From Poriferisodalis sp965208555 (GTDB lineage: Bacteria; Actinomycetota; Acidimicrobiia; Acidimicrobiales; Poriferisodalaceae), in NCBI RefSeq assembly GCF_965208555.1, contig NZ_OZ242342.1:248001-312000 (forward strand): a DNA stretch of 64,000 bases. The letters are read 5' to 3'. Below the pieces are notes generated by a model that ran no database searches, was not told the DNA's origin, and was given only the letters and a program-made list of their open reading frames with translations. The position numbers were made by a program, and so were the translations under genes. Positions 25,232 through 34,127 of the stretch are shown here, in pieces (position 1 is the first letter of the stretch; each line of letters opens with the position of its first letter).

Positions 25232-26265
25232 CCGATCTCGACATCGGCGTGCTCCCGGCCGGCCTGGATGCCGCGGGCTTCGACTACATCCGCAGCGCTG
25301 AGCAGCTCGGCGTCGACTCGGTGTGGATGCCCGAGGCGTGGATGTACGACGCGCTGACCCCGCTCGGCTATCTCGCTGCGATCACCGACCGCGTCCGGCT
25401 TGCCACCGGCGTCGTCCAGCTCGGCGCCCGCTCCCCGGCGATGCTGGCGATGTCCGCCCTCGCGCTGGCGAATATGTCGGAAGGTCGCTTCGTGCTCGGT
25501 CTGGGCACCAGCGGACCTCAGGTCATGGAGGGCTGGCACGGTGTCCGCTTCGACCGGCCGGTCACCCGCACCAGCGAGACCATCGACATCATCCACAAGG
25601 TCTGCTCGGGCGAACGGCTCACCTACGAGGGCAAGGTGTTCGAGCTTCCCCTGCCTGACAGCCAGGGCCGGTCCCTCCGCTCGCCGGTGGCCGGCGCATC
25701 CATCCCGATCTACATCGCGTCCATGGGGCCAGCCAACCTCCGACTCACGGGCGCCAAGGCCGACGGATGGATCGGCACTGCGTTTCTGCCCGAGTCGGCC
25801 AACGTGTTCACCGACCACATTCGTGAAGGCGCCGAGTCATCGGGGCGATCCCTCGACGACATCGAGCTGACGGTTGCGGTGACCCTCGACTTCTCCGACG
25901 AGCCCGAGGCAGCGGCACGGCGCCATGCCGACGGCTACGCATTCACCATCGGTGCCATGGGGTCGTCCTCGACGAACTTCTACAACCAGGCGTTCACCCG
26001 GCAAGGCTTCGGCGACGCAGTCGAGGAGGTGCAGCGACTTTGGCAGTCCGGTGACCGGGAGGCGGCCGCGGCAGCAGTGCCCATCGAGATCGGGTTCCGC
26101 ACGAACCTGCTGGGCAGCGACGCCGAGGTGAGCGAGCGACTCCGCGCCTACCGCGCGTCGGGGATCCGCACCCTGCGGGTTCGGGTCGATACGGACGACC
26201 CGACCATCCGGCTGGACTCGCTCGCACGACTCATGGACCTAGTGCGTGCCGTCAACCACGAGTGA
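25228..26265 (+). CDS. LLM-class F420-dependent oxidoreductase
   Basis: A 345-residue luciferase-like TIM-barrel protein. 'AEQLGVDSVWMPEAWMYDALTPLGYLAAIT' (spread over residues 27-56), 'VRLATGVVQLGARSPAMLAMSALALANMSEGRF' (near 60-92) and 'LGLGTSGPQVMEGWHG' (about 94-109) are typical of F420-dependent LLM enzymes of Actinomycetota such as the MSMEG_3544/F420-dependent hydride-transfer group. It overlaps the SRPBCC stop. Its role may be reduction or oxidation of an intermediate in the local catabolic route; the substrate cannot be read. Confidence 0.82.
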   Translation: MTDLDIGVLPAGLDAAGFDYIRSAEQLGVDSVWMPEAWMYDALTPLGYLAAITDRVRLATGVVQLGARSPAMLAMSALALANMSEGRFVLGLGTSGPQVMEGWHGVRFDRPVTRTSETIDIIHKVCSGERLTYEGKVFELPLPDSQGRSLRSPVAGASIPIYIASMGPANLRLTGAKADGWIGTAFLPESANVFTDHIREGAESSGRSLDDIELTVAVTLDFSDEPEAAARRHADGYAFTIGAMGSSSTNFYNQAFTRQGFGDAVEEVQRLWQSGDREAAAAAVPIEIGFRTNLLGSDAEVSERLRAYRASGIRTLRVRVDTDDPTIRLDSLARLMDLVRAVNHE

Positions 26266-26290
26266 GGCATCAAAGGCTGACCCGCCGCGA

Positions 26291-27052
26291 TCAGGCGCTC
26301 CAGCCGCCGTCGACGTGGATGGTCTGGCCGGTGATGTAGCTGGCCCCGGCGCACAGGAACAGGCACACGTCGGCGTACTCCTCGCCGGTGCCGGGACGCC
26401 CCAGGGGCAGCGCTGCCGCGTCCTCGAAGACCGACGGCCACTTGAGCGGGAAGTTCGTGGAGTCGGGATGGACATAGCTCGGCGAGATCGCGTTCACCCG
26501 AACGTCGGGAGCGAGGCCGCGGGCGAGCTCCTTGGTCAGCGTGATGACGCCGCCCTTGGCCACGCTGTACGGCGAGCTCGACCCGCCGCCGCGCCAGCCG
26601 GCCATCGAGGCCGTGTTGACGATCGCGCCCTTCGACTCCTTCAGGAACGGCGCCGCAGCGTGCGAGGTGCGGAAGGCCGACAGCAGGTTGATCGACAGCG
26701 CTTCGGACCAGAGCTCTTCGGTCTGGCTGTCGAGGTCCTCGGGCCCGATGCGCGTGAGCGTCACCGGGTGGCCGGCGATGTTCACCAAGTAATCCAGGCC
26801 CCCCATCTGTGCAGCGGCTGCCCGCACCATCTGGCGCGCCGCGTCCGGGTCACGCAGATCGGTGGGCGCAGCGAACACCTCGAGCCCCTCCCGAGCCAGC
26901 GACGCGGCTGCTTCACCGAGCCGGTCGCCGTCGAGGTCGGCCAAGGCCACGGTCGATCCCATCTCGGCGAACTTGCGAGCAGTGGCCAGGCCCAGGCCAC
27001 TGGCACCGCCGGTGACAATGGTCCGCCGTTGGCCGAGATCGGCAGAAATCAT
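26291..27052 (-). CDS. Short-chain dehydrogenase/reductase (FabG-like)
   Basis: A 253-residue classical SDR: 'IVTGGASGLGLATARKFAEMG' (parts near residues 12-31), acidic NAD-specific 'LADLDGD' at about 37-43, 'YLVNIAGHPV' in place of the usual NNAG, Ser in 'VNTASMAGWRG' and the catalytic Tyr-x3-Lys in 'PYSVAKGGV' near residue 162. The C-terminal 'GASYITGQTIHVDGGW' is standard. Divergent from the second enolase-superfamily gene with a 116-base gap. A role in alcohol or hydroxyacid oxidation is likely. Confidence 0.88.
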   Translation of the reverse strand: MISADLGQRRTIVTGGASGLGLATARKFAEMGSTVALADLDGDRLGEAAASLAREGLEVFAAPTDLRDPDAARQMVRAAAAQMGGLDYLVNIAGHPVTLTRIGPEDLDSQTEELWSEALSINLLSAFRTSHAAAPFLKESKGAIVNTASMAGWRGGGSSSPYSVAKGGVITLTKELARGLAPDVRVNAISPSYVHPDSTNFPLKWPSVFEDAAALPLGRPGTGEEYADVCLFLCAGASYITGQTIHVDGGWSA

Positions 27053-27168
27053 GGGCTTCCTCCCTCAGAACCGGTCGCCAGTGGCGAGCCACCTGTGGCA
27101 GCCCGCCCGCCGTGTGCGGTCGTACAGTCAGTCAACCAGCATCACCCATCGACTCAGCGAGGAATCAC

Positions 27169-28338
27169 ATGCCAGCCGTCGTTGACCTCGAAGCCATCGT
27201 CGTGTCAGTGCCCGCGGAAGGGAACGCCTTCACCGAGACCGACACCGAGGACATATTGCTCGTGCTCGTCACCGACGAGGACGGCCGGATGGGCTTCGGG
27301 GAATGCGCCTGCGCTCCCGGCGTGCTCAAGGAGCTGATCGAGTTCCCGAGCGAGCACTTCTGGGCCAACGGCATCACCGAGCACGTCATCGGCAAGGACC
27401 CGATCGAGGCGCTGGCCATCTATGACGGCATCTACCACTCGAGCTTCTACCACGGCCGCCGAGGGCTGCTCATCAACGCCCTGTCGGCCGTTGACATCGC
27501 CCTCTATGACCTCGCCGGCAAGCAGCTCGGCAAGCCGGTCTGGCAACTGCTGGGAGGTGCCCGCCAGCCGGGGGCGCGGCCGTACGTGACCCTGTATCCG
27601 GGCGACACCAGGGGTGAGCCGACCGGCGTGATCCTGGACAAGATGGAAGGGATCGTCGACCTTGCCCGGCAGTCGGGCTTCACCGCAATGAAGCTGCCCT
27701 TCGTCGGGCTCACCGAGCTGCCCGATCACCAGGTAGTCGATCTGGTCGGCCAGCTCCGGGCGATGATCGGCGACGACATCGTGCTGGGCACCGATCCCGG
27801 ATATCGCTGGACCCACTGGCAGGAGGCGCTCTGGGTCCTCAACCGCCTCGACGACCACCGGGTGTACTTCGCCGAGGTGCCGCTGCGCCACGACGACATG
27901 GAGGGGTACCGCCAGCTCGCGGCCCGCTGCCCGCTGCTCATCGGCGCAGGCGAGTTCTCGACCGGCCGCTGGGAGGCCAAGGAGTGGCTCGACCATGCCA
28001 AGGTGCCGTTGCTGCACTGCGGCATCAGCCGGGCCGGCGGCTTCACCGAGATCGCCCGCATCTCGGAGATGTGCGAGCTCGCCGGGGCCCTGCTGATGCC
28101 CCACAGCTACGCCACGGCCATCTCCGACTACTGCAACCTCCACATGCAGATCGCGAGCATGCAGATTCCGATGGTCGAGTTCCGTACCATCGAGCCGGTC
28201 ACCTCGATTCTGCGCCGCGACCTCGTCCACCCGGCGATGCCCGAGATCGTCGACGGATGGGTGGCGCCGCCGACCGCACCCGGCCTGGGCCTCGAGCTCA
28301 ACATGGATCTGGTCAACCAGTTCCGAGTCCAGCCCTGA
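27169..28338 (+). CDS. Mandelate racemase/muconate lactonizing enzyme family protein (second copy)
   Basis: A 389-residue enolase-superfamily enzyme, distinct from the one at 5794-6957. The barrel shows 'TAMKLPFVG' (Lys), metal ligands in 'LGTDPGYRW', 'VYFAEVPLRHDD' and 'IGAGEFSTGRW', then 'LLHCGISRAGGFTEIARI' and a terminal 'LLMPHSYATA' with the general acid/base His. 'GGARQPGARPYVTLYPG' belongs to the linker from the capping domain. ATG 27169 gives a normal start (MPAVVDLEAIVV). It leads a run with a Ddn-like protein and an acyl-CoA synthetase. Substrate unknown. Confidence 0.85.
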   Translation: MPAVVDLEAIVVSVPAEGNAFTETDTEDILLVLVTDEDGRMGFGECACAPGVLKELIEFPSEHFWANGITEHVIGKDPIEALAIYDGIYHSSFYHGRRGLLINALSAVDIALYDLAGKQLGKPVWQLLGGARQPGARPYVTLYPGDTRGEPTGVILDKMEGIVDLARQSGFTAMKLPFVGLTELPDHQVVDLVGQLRAMIGDDIVLGTDPGYRWTHWQEALWVLNRLDDHRVYFAEVPLRHDDMEGYRQLAARCPLLIGAGEFSTGRWEAKEWLDHAKVPLLHCGISRAGGFTEIARISEMCELAGALLMPHSYATAISDYCNLHMQIASMQIPMVEFRTIEPVTSILRRDLVHPAMPEIVDGWVAPPTAPGLGLELNMDLVNQFRVQP

Positions 28339-28356
28339 TCGAGACCGCCAGCGAAC

Positions 28357-28887
28357 ATGGCACGTGAACACTCAGACCTGGGGAGCTGGATACGCCGGCT
28401 CCGTGAGCCCGATCCGAGCCTGTCGCTCAAAGACGCGCTGGATGCGATCGATGCCGAGGCGTTGGACAGCGCAGTCGGCTTCGCGGCTGAGCACTGCCGG
28501 CGCTACATCGCCACCGCTGGTGAGGACGACGGCTGGGACGGGCCGCGGCCGATCCTGATTTTGTACACGACCGGTCGCCGCTCAGGGCAGACCCGCCGCA
28601 ATCCCCTGCTGTTCTTCGACCACGACGGGCACCGCTTCCTCGTGGCGTCGAACGGGGGTGCCGACGCAGACCCGCTGTGGCTCGGCAACCTCGTGGCTGA
28701 TTCGCGGGTGCACGTGAGGGTCATGGCCGAGGTGTACGAAGCCACAGCCCGTGTGGCCAACACACCGATCCGGAACGTGGTGTGGCCGGCGCTCGTCGAG
28801 AAGTACCCCATGTTCGCGGACTACCAGCACCGCACGTCCCGAGAGATCCCGTTGATCGAGCTGGTGCCCACGAGCGAGCAGGAGTGA
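28357..28887 (+). CDS. F420-type (Ddn/nitroreductase family) deazaflavin-dependent oxidoreductase
   Basis: A 176-residue split-barrel protein. The family signature 'LILYTTGRRSGQTRRNPLLFFDHDG' appears near residues 68-92, with the typical basic residues for the F420 phosphate tail, followed by 'FLVASNGGADADPLWLGNLVADSRVHV' split over 96-122, all as in Ddn/Rv-type F420H2-dependent reductases. An N-terminal helical extension of about 60 residues is longer than usual. It starts 18 bases after the enolase-superfamily gene and 12 bases before fadD, so one operon is likely. Confidence 0.82.
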   Translation: MAREHSDLGSWIRRLREPDPSLSLKDALDAIDAEALDSAVGFAAEHCRRYIATAGEDDGWDGPRPILILYTTGRRSGQTRRNPLLFFDHDGHRFLVASNGGADADPLWLGNLVADSRVHVRVMAEVYEATARVANTPIRNVVWPALVEKYPMFADYQHRTSREIPLIELVPTSEQE

Positions 28888-28899
28888 GGCCGTTCGACC

Positions 28900-30486
28900 A
28901 TGAGCTTCACGATCTCTCACATCCCGCCGGACACCTCCAAGCCGACCGTCGAATGGACCGTCGGTCAGCTCCTGGCCCGCGCCGCCAGCGAGGCCGGCGA
29001 CCGGCTCGCGCTCATCGAGGGCACCCCGAATCGGGAGACTCGCAGGAGGTGGACCTACCGTGACCTGCAGGCCGAGGCCGAGCGCGGGGCGAGGGCGCTC
29101 CTCGCCCGTTTCGAACCGGGTGACCATGTCGCAATCGTCAGCCCGAACATGCCCGAGTGGACCTTTGTCCAGCTCTCGGCAGCTCTGGCCGGCCTGGCCC
29201 TCGTCACGGTCAACCCCGTTCTTCGACCCAACGAGATCAAGTACGTGCTGGAACAGTCCGAATCGGCGGGTGCGGTGGTGGCAGGCACCTACCGGGGTCA
29301 GAACCTGGAGGCGATCGTCACCGATCTCAGTGCCGAGCTCGGGCACCTGAGAGACGTCATCCGGCTCGACGACTGGGCACAGATTGCGGCCAGCGCCGAC
29401 CCCGATGCGGAACTTCCGACCCCTTCGCCGCATGACCCGGTGATGATCCAGTACACGTCGGGCACCACCGGGTTGCCGAAGGGGGCCGAACTCTCGCACT
29501 ACGGCCTCGTCAACTCGGCCGTGTTCGTCCCCGAACGCCTCCAGCGCGGAGCGGGCGAGGTCTGGCTGAATCCGTTGCCCATGTTCCATACCGGCGGCTG
29601 TGTCATGGGCACGCTGGGCGCCATGGCCAGCTTCGGGGCCCAGATCATGGTCGCCGACTTCGACCCGGCCCTGATCCTGCAGCTCATCGAAGAAGAGCGC
29701 CCCACCTATGCGCTCGGCGTGCCGACCATGGTGCTGGCCTTGCTCGAACACCCCGATTTCGCCACCCGCGACATCTCGTCACTGGAGGCGTTCTCCTCCG
29801 GCGGCACCACGGTCCCCCCGACACTGGTCGACCGCATCGAAGCCGAGCTCGGGGTCACTTACAACATGGTGATGGGTCAGACGGAGTCGAGCGGCGTGAT
29901 CTTCATGAGCCATCTCGATTCCACCACCTACCAGAAGTCCCAGACCCTGGGCGTTCCGCTCATGCAGTGGGAGACCATGATCGCCGGCGACGACGGCAAG
30001 CCTGTCCCGATCGGCACCCAGGGCGAGATCTGTTGCCGTGGCTGGGGCGTGATGCGCGGCTACTACGACATGCCCGAGGCCACCGGCGAGGCCATCGATG
30101 CAGACGGCTGGCTTCATACCGGCGATCTCGGCGAGATGGATGCCGACGGCTACACCCGCATCACCGGTCGCATCAAGGACATGATCATCCGCGGCGGTGA
30201 GAACCTCTTCCCTCGCGAAATCGAGGACATCCTGATCACCCACCCCGGCGTGGCCGAAGCAGCCGTCATCGGCGTCCCCGACCCCAAGTGGGGCGAGCAA
30301 CCCGTCGCCTTCATTCGATCGGACGGCCCCGCCCCGTCCGGCGCAGAGCTCACAGCGTTCCTGCGCGAACGCATCGCACCCCACAAGGTGCCCCGCCAGT
30401 GGTTCCCCATCGAGCAGTTCCCGCTCAATGCGTCCGGCAAAATCCAGAAGTTCCTCTTGCGCGAGCGCTACGACGCCGGTGGCTAG
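28900..30486 (+). CDS. Acyl-CoA synthetase (AMP-binding, FadD-like)
   Basis: A 528-residue ANL-superfamily ligase that activates a carboxylic acid with ATP and CoA. The P-loop 'IQYTSGTTGLPKGAELSH' (about residues 182-199), A5-type 'MVMGQTESSGVIF' (about 321-333), 'GWLHTGDLGEMDADGY' (about 402-417) and the hinge/lysine region 'GRIKDMIIRGGENLFPREIE' (about 422-441) and final 'NASGKIQKF' Lys are all present. Length is standard for fatty or aromatic acyl-CoA ligases. It is last in the operon with the enolase-superfamily and Ddn genes, and meets the methyltransferase gene tail to tail. Confidence 0.9.
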   Translation: MSFTISHIPPDTSKPTVEWTVGQLLARAASEAGDRLALIEGTPNRETRRRWTYRDLQAEAERGARALLARFEPGDHVAIVSPNMPEWTFVQLSAALAGLALVTVNPVLRPNEIKYVLEQSESAGAVVAGTYRGQNLEAIVTDLSAELGHLRDVIRLDDWAQIAASADPDAELPTPSPHDPVMIQYTSGTTGLPKGAELSHYGLVNSAVFVPERLQRGAGEVWLNPLPMFHTGGCVMGTLGAMASFGAQIMVADFDPALILQLIEEERPTYALGVPTMVLALLEHPDFATRDISSLEAFSSGGTTVPPTLVDRIEAELGVTYNMVMGQTESSGVIFMSHLDSTTYQKSQTLGVPLMQWETMIAGDDGKPVPIGTQGEICCRGWGVMRGYYDMPEATGEAIDADGWLHTGDLGEMDADGYTRITGRIKDMIIRGGENLFPREIEDILITHPGVAEAAVIGVPDPKWGEQPVAFIRSDGPAPSGAELTAFLRERIAPHKVPRQWFPIEQFPLNASGKIQKFLLRERYDAGG

Positions 30487-31166
30487 CCGACGCGGACGGT
30501 GAATTCGAGTCCGCCGGTGAAGGGCAGGGTCATCGTGCGGAGCTTGTTGGCGGGGTCGTTGAGGAACTCGAAGTAGGGCTGGTAGCCCTCGGCTGACGAG
30601 ATGGTGTTGTCGGTGACGACGACTGCGCCGCCGCGCAAGGCTGGGGCGACCAGTTCGAGCGCATCGAGAGCGACGTGCCAGATGTCCACGAGCAGGAAAT
30701 CGACCGGTCCCCCGCAGTCGACCAGCGTCTCGCGCAGATCTCCTTCCCGCAGCTCAATCCAGCTCGCCAGACCTGCCTCTTCGAAGTTGGCCCGGGCAAC
30801 GGCAGCTTTGTCAGGCTCGTACTCGGTAGCGATCACCACGCCATCGTCATGACCGTTGTCTCGCACCGCAGCAGCCAGGTACAGGGTGGACACGCCGTGG
30901 GACGTCCCGGCCTCGACGACCCGGCGAGCGCCCAGAGCCCGGCAGACCTGGTAGCAGAACGTGGCCTTGTCGCGATCGAGCGCGACGAGCTTGTCAGCGA
31001 GGTACCGGCGCATGTCGTCGTCGAAGCCGCGCTGGGTCCGGTCCCGGCCGCTCTCCCGCCGCGCTTCGGTGAAGAACGCCGACGTCTCGGTGGCCTGCGC
31101 GTCGCTCTCGGCGTGCAGCCGATCGAGCAGTTCCTCGAGCACAGGGTCTTGCAAGGGCGACGTCAT
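30483..31166 (-). CDS. Class I SAM-dependent O-methyltransferase
   Basis: A 227-residue methyltransferase of the catechol/caffeoyl-CoA O-methyltransferase type. The SAM motif I is 'RVVEAGTSHGVSTLYLAAAV' (about residues 82-101), the acidic motif II 'IATEYEPDKAAVARANFEEAG' starts near 111, 'LREGDLRETL' is motif III, and 'FLLVDIWHVALDALELV' supplies the metal-region Asp. ATG 31166 is chosen; the frame continues upstream without support. It ends four bases inside fadD on the other strand. Confidence 0.85.
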   Translation of the reverse strand: MTSPLQDPVLEELLDRLHAESDAQATETSAFFTEARRESGRDRTQRGFDDDMRRYLADKLVALDRDKATFCYQVCRALGARRVVEAGTSHGVSTLYLAAAVRDNGHDDGVVIATEYEPDKAAVARANFEEAGLASWIELREGDLRETLVDCGGPVDFLLVDIWHVALDALELVAPALRGGAVVVTDNTISSAEGYQPYFEFLNDPANKLRTMTLPFTGGLEFTVRVG

Positions 31167-31279
31167 GCGGTTCCTCTCCCGTGCGCCGAGCGACCAAATC
31201 GGCCGGCCGCTCGGCACATTGCCGATCTTGACGTCCGGGTTCTACACCGTCGCCGTCGCCGCACCTCTGATTACCCCGG

Positions 31280-32686
31280 CTAGAAGGTGTCGTAGTACTC
31301 GCGTTGTTCCCAGTCGGTCACGGTTCCGCTGAACCGTGCCCACTCGGACCGCTTGAGGGTGACGAGGTAGTCGACGATCTCGTCGCCGAGCGTGTCGCGG
31401 TAGAAGGCGCTGCGGTCGAACGCTTCGATGGCATCGCCGAGGGTGCGCGGCAGCAGGGGCCCGGCCTCGGCCTCGTACGGCATCTCGCTGGGCGGAGGCG
31501 CCTCGATCTTCGAGTCGATGCCGTCGAGTCCCGAGAGGATCTGGGATGCGAGGTAGAGGTAGGGGTTCGCCGCGGGATCGCCGGCGCGGTTCTCGATCCT
31601 GGTCGCGGACCCCGGGGGCTCGTCGATGACTCGCAGCATGGCACCGCGGTGTTGGCGGCTCCACACGATCCGGTCGGGGGCAACCTTGTGCGGCCGGTAG
31701 CGCTTGTAGCCGGTGATGGTGGGCGTGGTGAGCAAGCAGGACTCCTCGGCATGTTCGAGCAGCCCGGCCAGATAATGGCTCGCCATCTCCGAGAGCGTCT
31801 CGCCGGGCACCGTCGGCGCGAACAGGTTGCGGCCGTCGTCGACAGCACTGACCGACTGATGGAGGTGCCAGCCGCTCGGGAAGGCGTCGTCATGTTCTGG
31901 TCTGCACATGAACGTCGCATGGAGGCCGTGCCGCCTCGCGATCTGTTTCACCGCAGCGCGGATGAGGACCGCCTGATCTGCCAGCTCGACGCCGTCGGCG
32001 GGTGCGAAGGTGAGTTCGACCTGGCTGGGCCCGAGCTCAGTCTCGATCGTGCGCGGCGGCAGGCCCAGCGCCGTGAGATGGCGTTGGATCGGCTCGAGCA
32101 GCGGTTCGATCTGATCGGAATAGTCCTCAGCCAGAAGGTCCCACCCCTCGTGAATGCGCCGGTGTTCACCGGAGCGCTCGTCGAGGCGGTAGAGATGGAA
32201 TTCGATCTCCAGTCCGGCACGCAGCCGCATCCCACGGTCGGTCAGCTTGCGGTGCGCTTCGGTACAGATCCGGCGCGTCGACAGCACGATCGGAGCACCC
32301 TCAACGCTGTAGAGGTCACTGAGCAGCCATCCGGTCCCGTCGAGCCACGGCAGCACGCGAAACGTAGTGGGGTCCGGGACCATGACCATGTCGCGCGCTC
32401 CCATGGCCGAGGCGAGCGTCGGGCCGCCGTCGGGCTCCCAGATGCGGAACGCGTACTGACCGCCGGTGTCCTTGGTGAGCAGCGAACCCGGAAACGCGAC
32501 ACCGTTGCGCAGCGCCTGCGGGACGTGCGCCGCGTCAAGAACCTTGCCGTGCAACAGCCCATGCTGATCGGCGAACGACACCCGAACGCTTCGCAGCCCC
32601 TTGTCGCGGACCTGATCCTCCACTGCCGCCGCGGCGTCGGCCCAGTCCGCATCCCAGCGATCTTGGGGTTTCGTGGTGTCGGGCAT
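31280..32686 (-). CDS. Glutamine synthetase-like ligase (gamma-glutamyl-amine synthetase type)
   Basis: A 468-residue GS-fold ligase. The N-terminal beta-grasp has 'VRVSFADQHGLLHGKVLDA', the catalytic barrel 'LRAGLEIEFHLYRLDE' (metal Glu), 'GPSQVELTFAPADGVELADQ' (ends of the active site), 'PSGWHLHQSVSAV' (metal His) and 'GATRIENRAGDPAANPYLYLA'-type segment with Arg-Glu-Asn. These resemble GlnA-like enzymes that glutamylate polyamines, ethanolamine or anilines rather than ammonia. It starts three bases after the Rieske oxygenase stop, so they are one operon, which recalls gamma-glutamylanilide synthase plus Rieske dioxygenase in aniline catabolism. Confidence 0.85.
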   Translation of the reverse strand: MPDTTKPQDRWDADWADAAAAVEDQVRDKGLRSVRVSFADQHGLLHGKVLDAAHVPQALRNGVAFPGSLLTKDTGGQYAFRIWEPDGGPTLASAMGARDMVMVPDPTTFRVLPWLDGTGWLLSDLYSVEGAPIVLSTRRICTEAHRKLTDRGMRLRAGLEIEFHLYRLDERSGEHRRIHEGWDLLAEDYSDQIEPLLEPIQRHLTALGLPPRTIETELGPSQVELTFAPADGVELADQAVLIRAAVKQIARRHGLHATFMCRPEHDDAFPSGWHLHQSVSAVDDGRNLFAPTVPGETLSEMASHYLAGLLEHAEESCLLTTPTITGYKRYRPHKVAPDRIVWSRQHRGAMLRVIDEPPGSATRIENRAGDPAANPYLYLASQILSGLDGIDSKIEAPPPSEMPYEAEAGPLLPRTLGDAIEAFDRSAFYRDTLGDEIVDYLVTLKRSEWARFSGTVTDWEQREYYDTF

Positions 32687-32689
32687 CGA

Positions 32690-33991
32690 TCAGTCCGCCA
32701 GCGCGGGAGCCCACCCTGAGGCCTCGCGTCGCTTGGTCTCGAGATCGCGCCACGCGGCGTCGAAATCATCGCCGGTGGTGACGCCGTCGATGGCGCCGGG
32801 GCCTCGGAGCCCAGCGGGGTCGGCCGCACCGATGAGCGTGTCCGCGTCGGGCTGGCGCAGAGCGGCCAAGAACATGCGGCGATGGGTACGGATGCCAGCA
32901 TCGGTCGGGCTGAGGTGCTCGGTGGTGCGGTCGAAGATCGGGCCGGGCGACTCGACCGCCCACTGATCGTGAACGTTGATGTCGGCGCCCATGCCCGTGT
33001 AGGTGCGCTCGCGCTGCTCGACCGGATCGAACCCCCAGTTGTTCGATCTGTCGGCGATCGGGCGGTAGTCCGGCAGGGTGACCTGGCTGATGCGCTGTGC
33101 TCGCATGACCTCGGCATCGACGGGATCGCCGTAGCTGACGAACATCGAGTACCAGTAACAGCGATGGTCGTCGATGGGCACATGCCACTGGAAGATGCTC
33201 ATCTCCCGGCTCATCGCGATGGTGATCGCATTGGGGAAGATGCAGTTCGAGATACGGACATGGGTGAACTCGTCCTGGTACCGGCGCAGCGTCCGGAACC
33301 GGAACCCGAACGGCGTGGGCTCGATGGTGATGTCCGGCGCAGAGGCCTCCCGCATCAGCTCGGCGACGGTCACGTCGGTGTCCGCGATGGTGTCGCGGAA
33401 CTGCAGCCCGTAGGTGCCGTCCTCTGCGCCCAGGAAGCGATGCAAGAACGCAGCATGTGCCGGGTCAATGCCGACCTCGTGCGCCTGCAGCCAGTTGCAG
33501 CCCCACATGCCCTTGAACGCGAACACCTGCGGGCCCGGCGCCACGAAGCAGTCCAGGCCGGGAAGCTCCGGCGGATCGCCCTCGCCCAAGAACGCCCACA
33601 CGATGCCGTTGCGCTCGGTGACCGGGTAGTGGACCTGACATACCCTCGTGTGGAAGGTCGATGTCGGCGGCTCCGCCGGAGTCTCGAGACACGCCCCGGT
33701 CACATCGAAGAGCCACCCGTGGAACGGGCAGCGCAGGCCGCCATCCTCGACCCGGCCAAACGACAGATCGACGCCACGGTGGGGGCATCGGCGCCCGATC
33801 ATGCCCAGTCGACCTTGGTCGTCGCGAAACAGCACGAGGTCCTCGCCCATCAAGCGAACCGGGACCACCGGCCGGTCACCATCGAGTTCCTCCGTGAGAG
33901 CCGCCGGCTGCCAGTACCGGCGAAGCACGTCACCGCCCGGGGTCCCCGGGCCGCTCTGGGTCAGGAGTCGGTTCTCATCGGCACTGACCAT
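32690..33991 (-). CDS. Rieske non-heme iron oxygenase, alpha subunit
   Basis: A 433-residue ring-hydroxylating oxygenase of the phthalate-4,5-dioxygenase/vanillate-demethylase-like group. The Rieske 2Fe-2S ligands are in 'GRRCPHRGVDLSFGR' (Cys, His) and 'LRCPFHGWLFD' (Cys, His) about residues 66-97. The mononuclear iron site is in 'HEVGIDPAHAAFLHRFLG' (Asp/His/His, about 166-183). No beta subunit or reductase lies nearby; many of these use stand-alone reductases. The gene leads a two-gene operon with the GS-like ligase and is divergent from the PhyH dioxygenase. Confidence 0.9.
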   Translation of the reverse strand: MVSADENRLLTQSGPGTPGGDVLRRYWQPAALTEELDGDRPVVPVRLMGEDLVLFRDDQGRLGMIGRRCPHRGVDLSFGRVEDGGLRCPFHGWLFDVTGACLETPAEPPTSTFHTRVCQVHYPVTERNGIVWAFLGEGDPPELPGLDCFVAPGPQVFAFKGMWGCNWLQAHEVGIDPAHAAFLHRFLGAEDGTYGLQFRDTIADTDVTVAELMREASAPDITIEPTPFGFRFRTLRRYQDEFTHVRISNCIFPNAITIAMSREMSIFQWHVPIDDHRCYWYSMFVSYGDPVDAEVMRAQRISQVTLPDYRPIADRSNNWGFDPVEQRERTYTGMGADINVHDQWAVESPGPIFDRTTEHLSPTDAGIRTHRRMFLAALRQPDADTLIGAADPAGLRGPGAIDGVTTGDDFDAAWRDLETKRREASGWAPALAD

Positions 33992-34127
33992 GCGCGCCTC
34001 CCCCCGGGTCGTGCGATACGAGGACTCACCGTCGTCTAGCAGCCGATGCTAAGAGCTGCGTCCGAAAGACCGGTAGCTTCGGCAACGAACCAGACCGACC
34101 AGCCAGGGCAGGCAGAAAGGGGACGCT

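Noticed and set aside
31304..32719. Long plus-strand frame (471 codons) opposite the GS-like ligase
   Set aside because: Shadow of a gene with clear catalytic motifs; the text is low-complexity and Arg/Val-rich.
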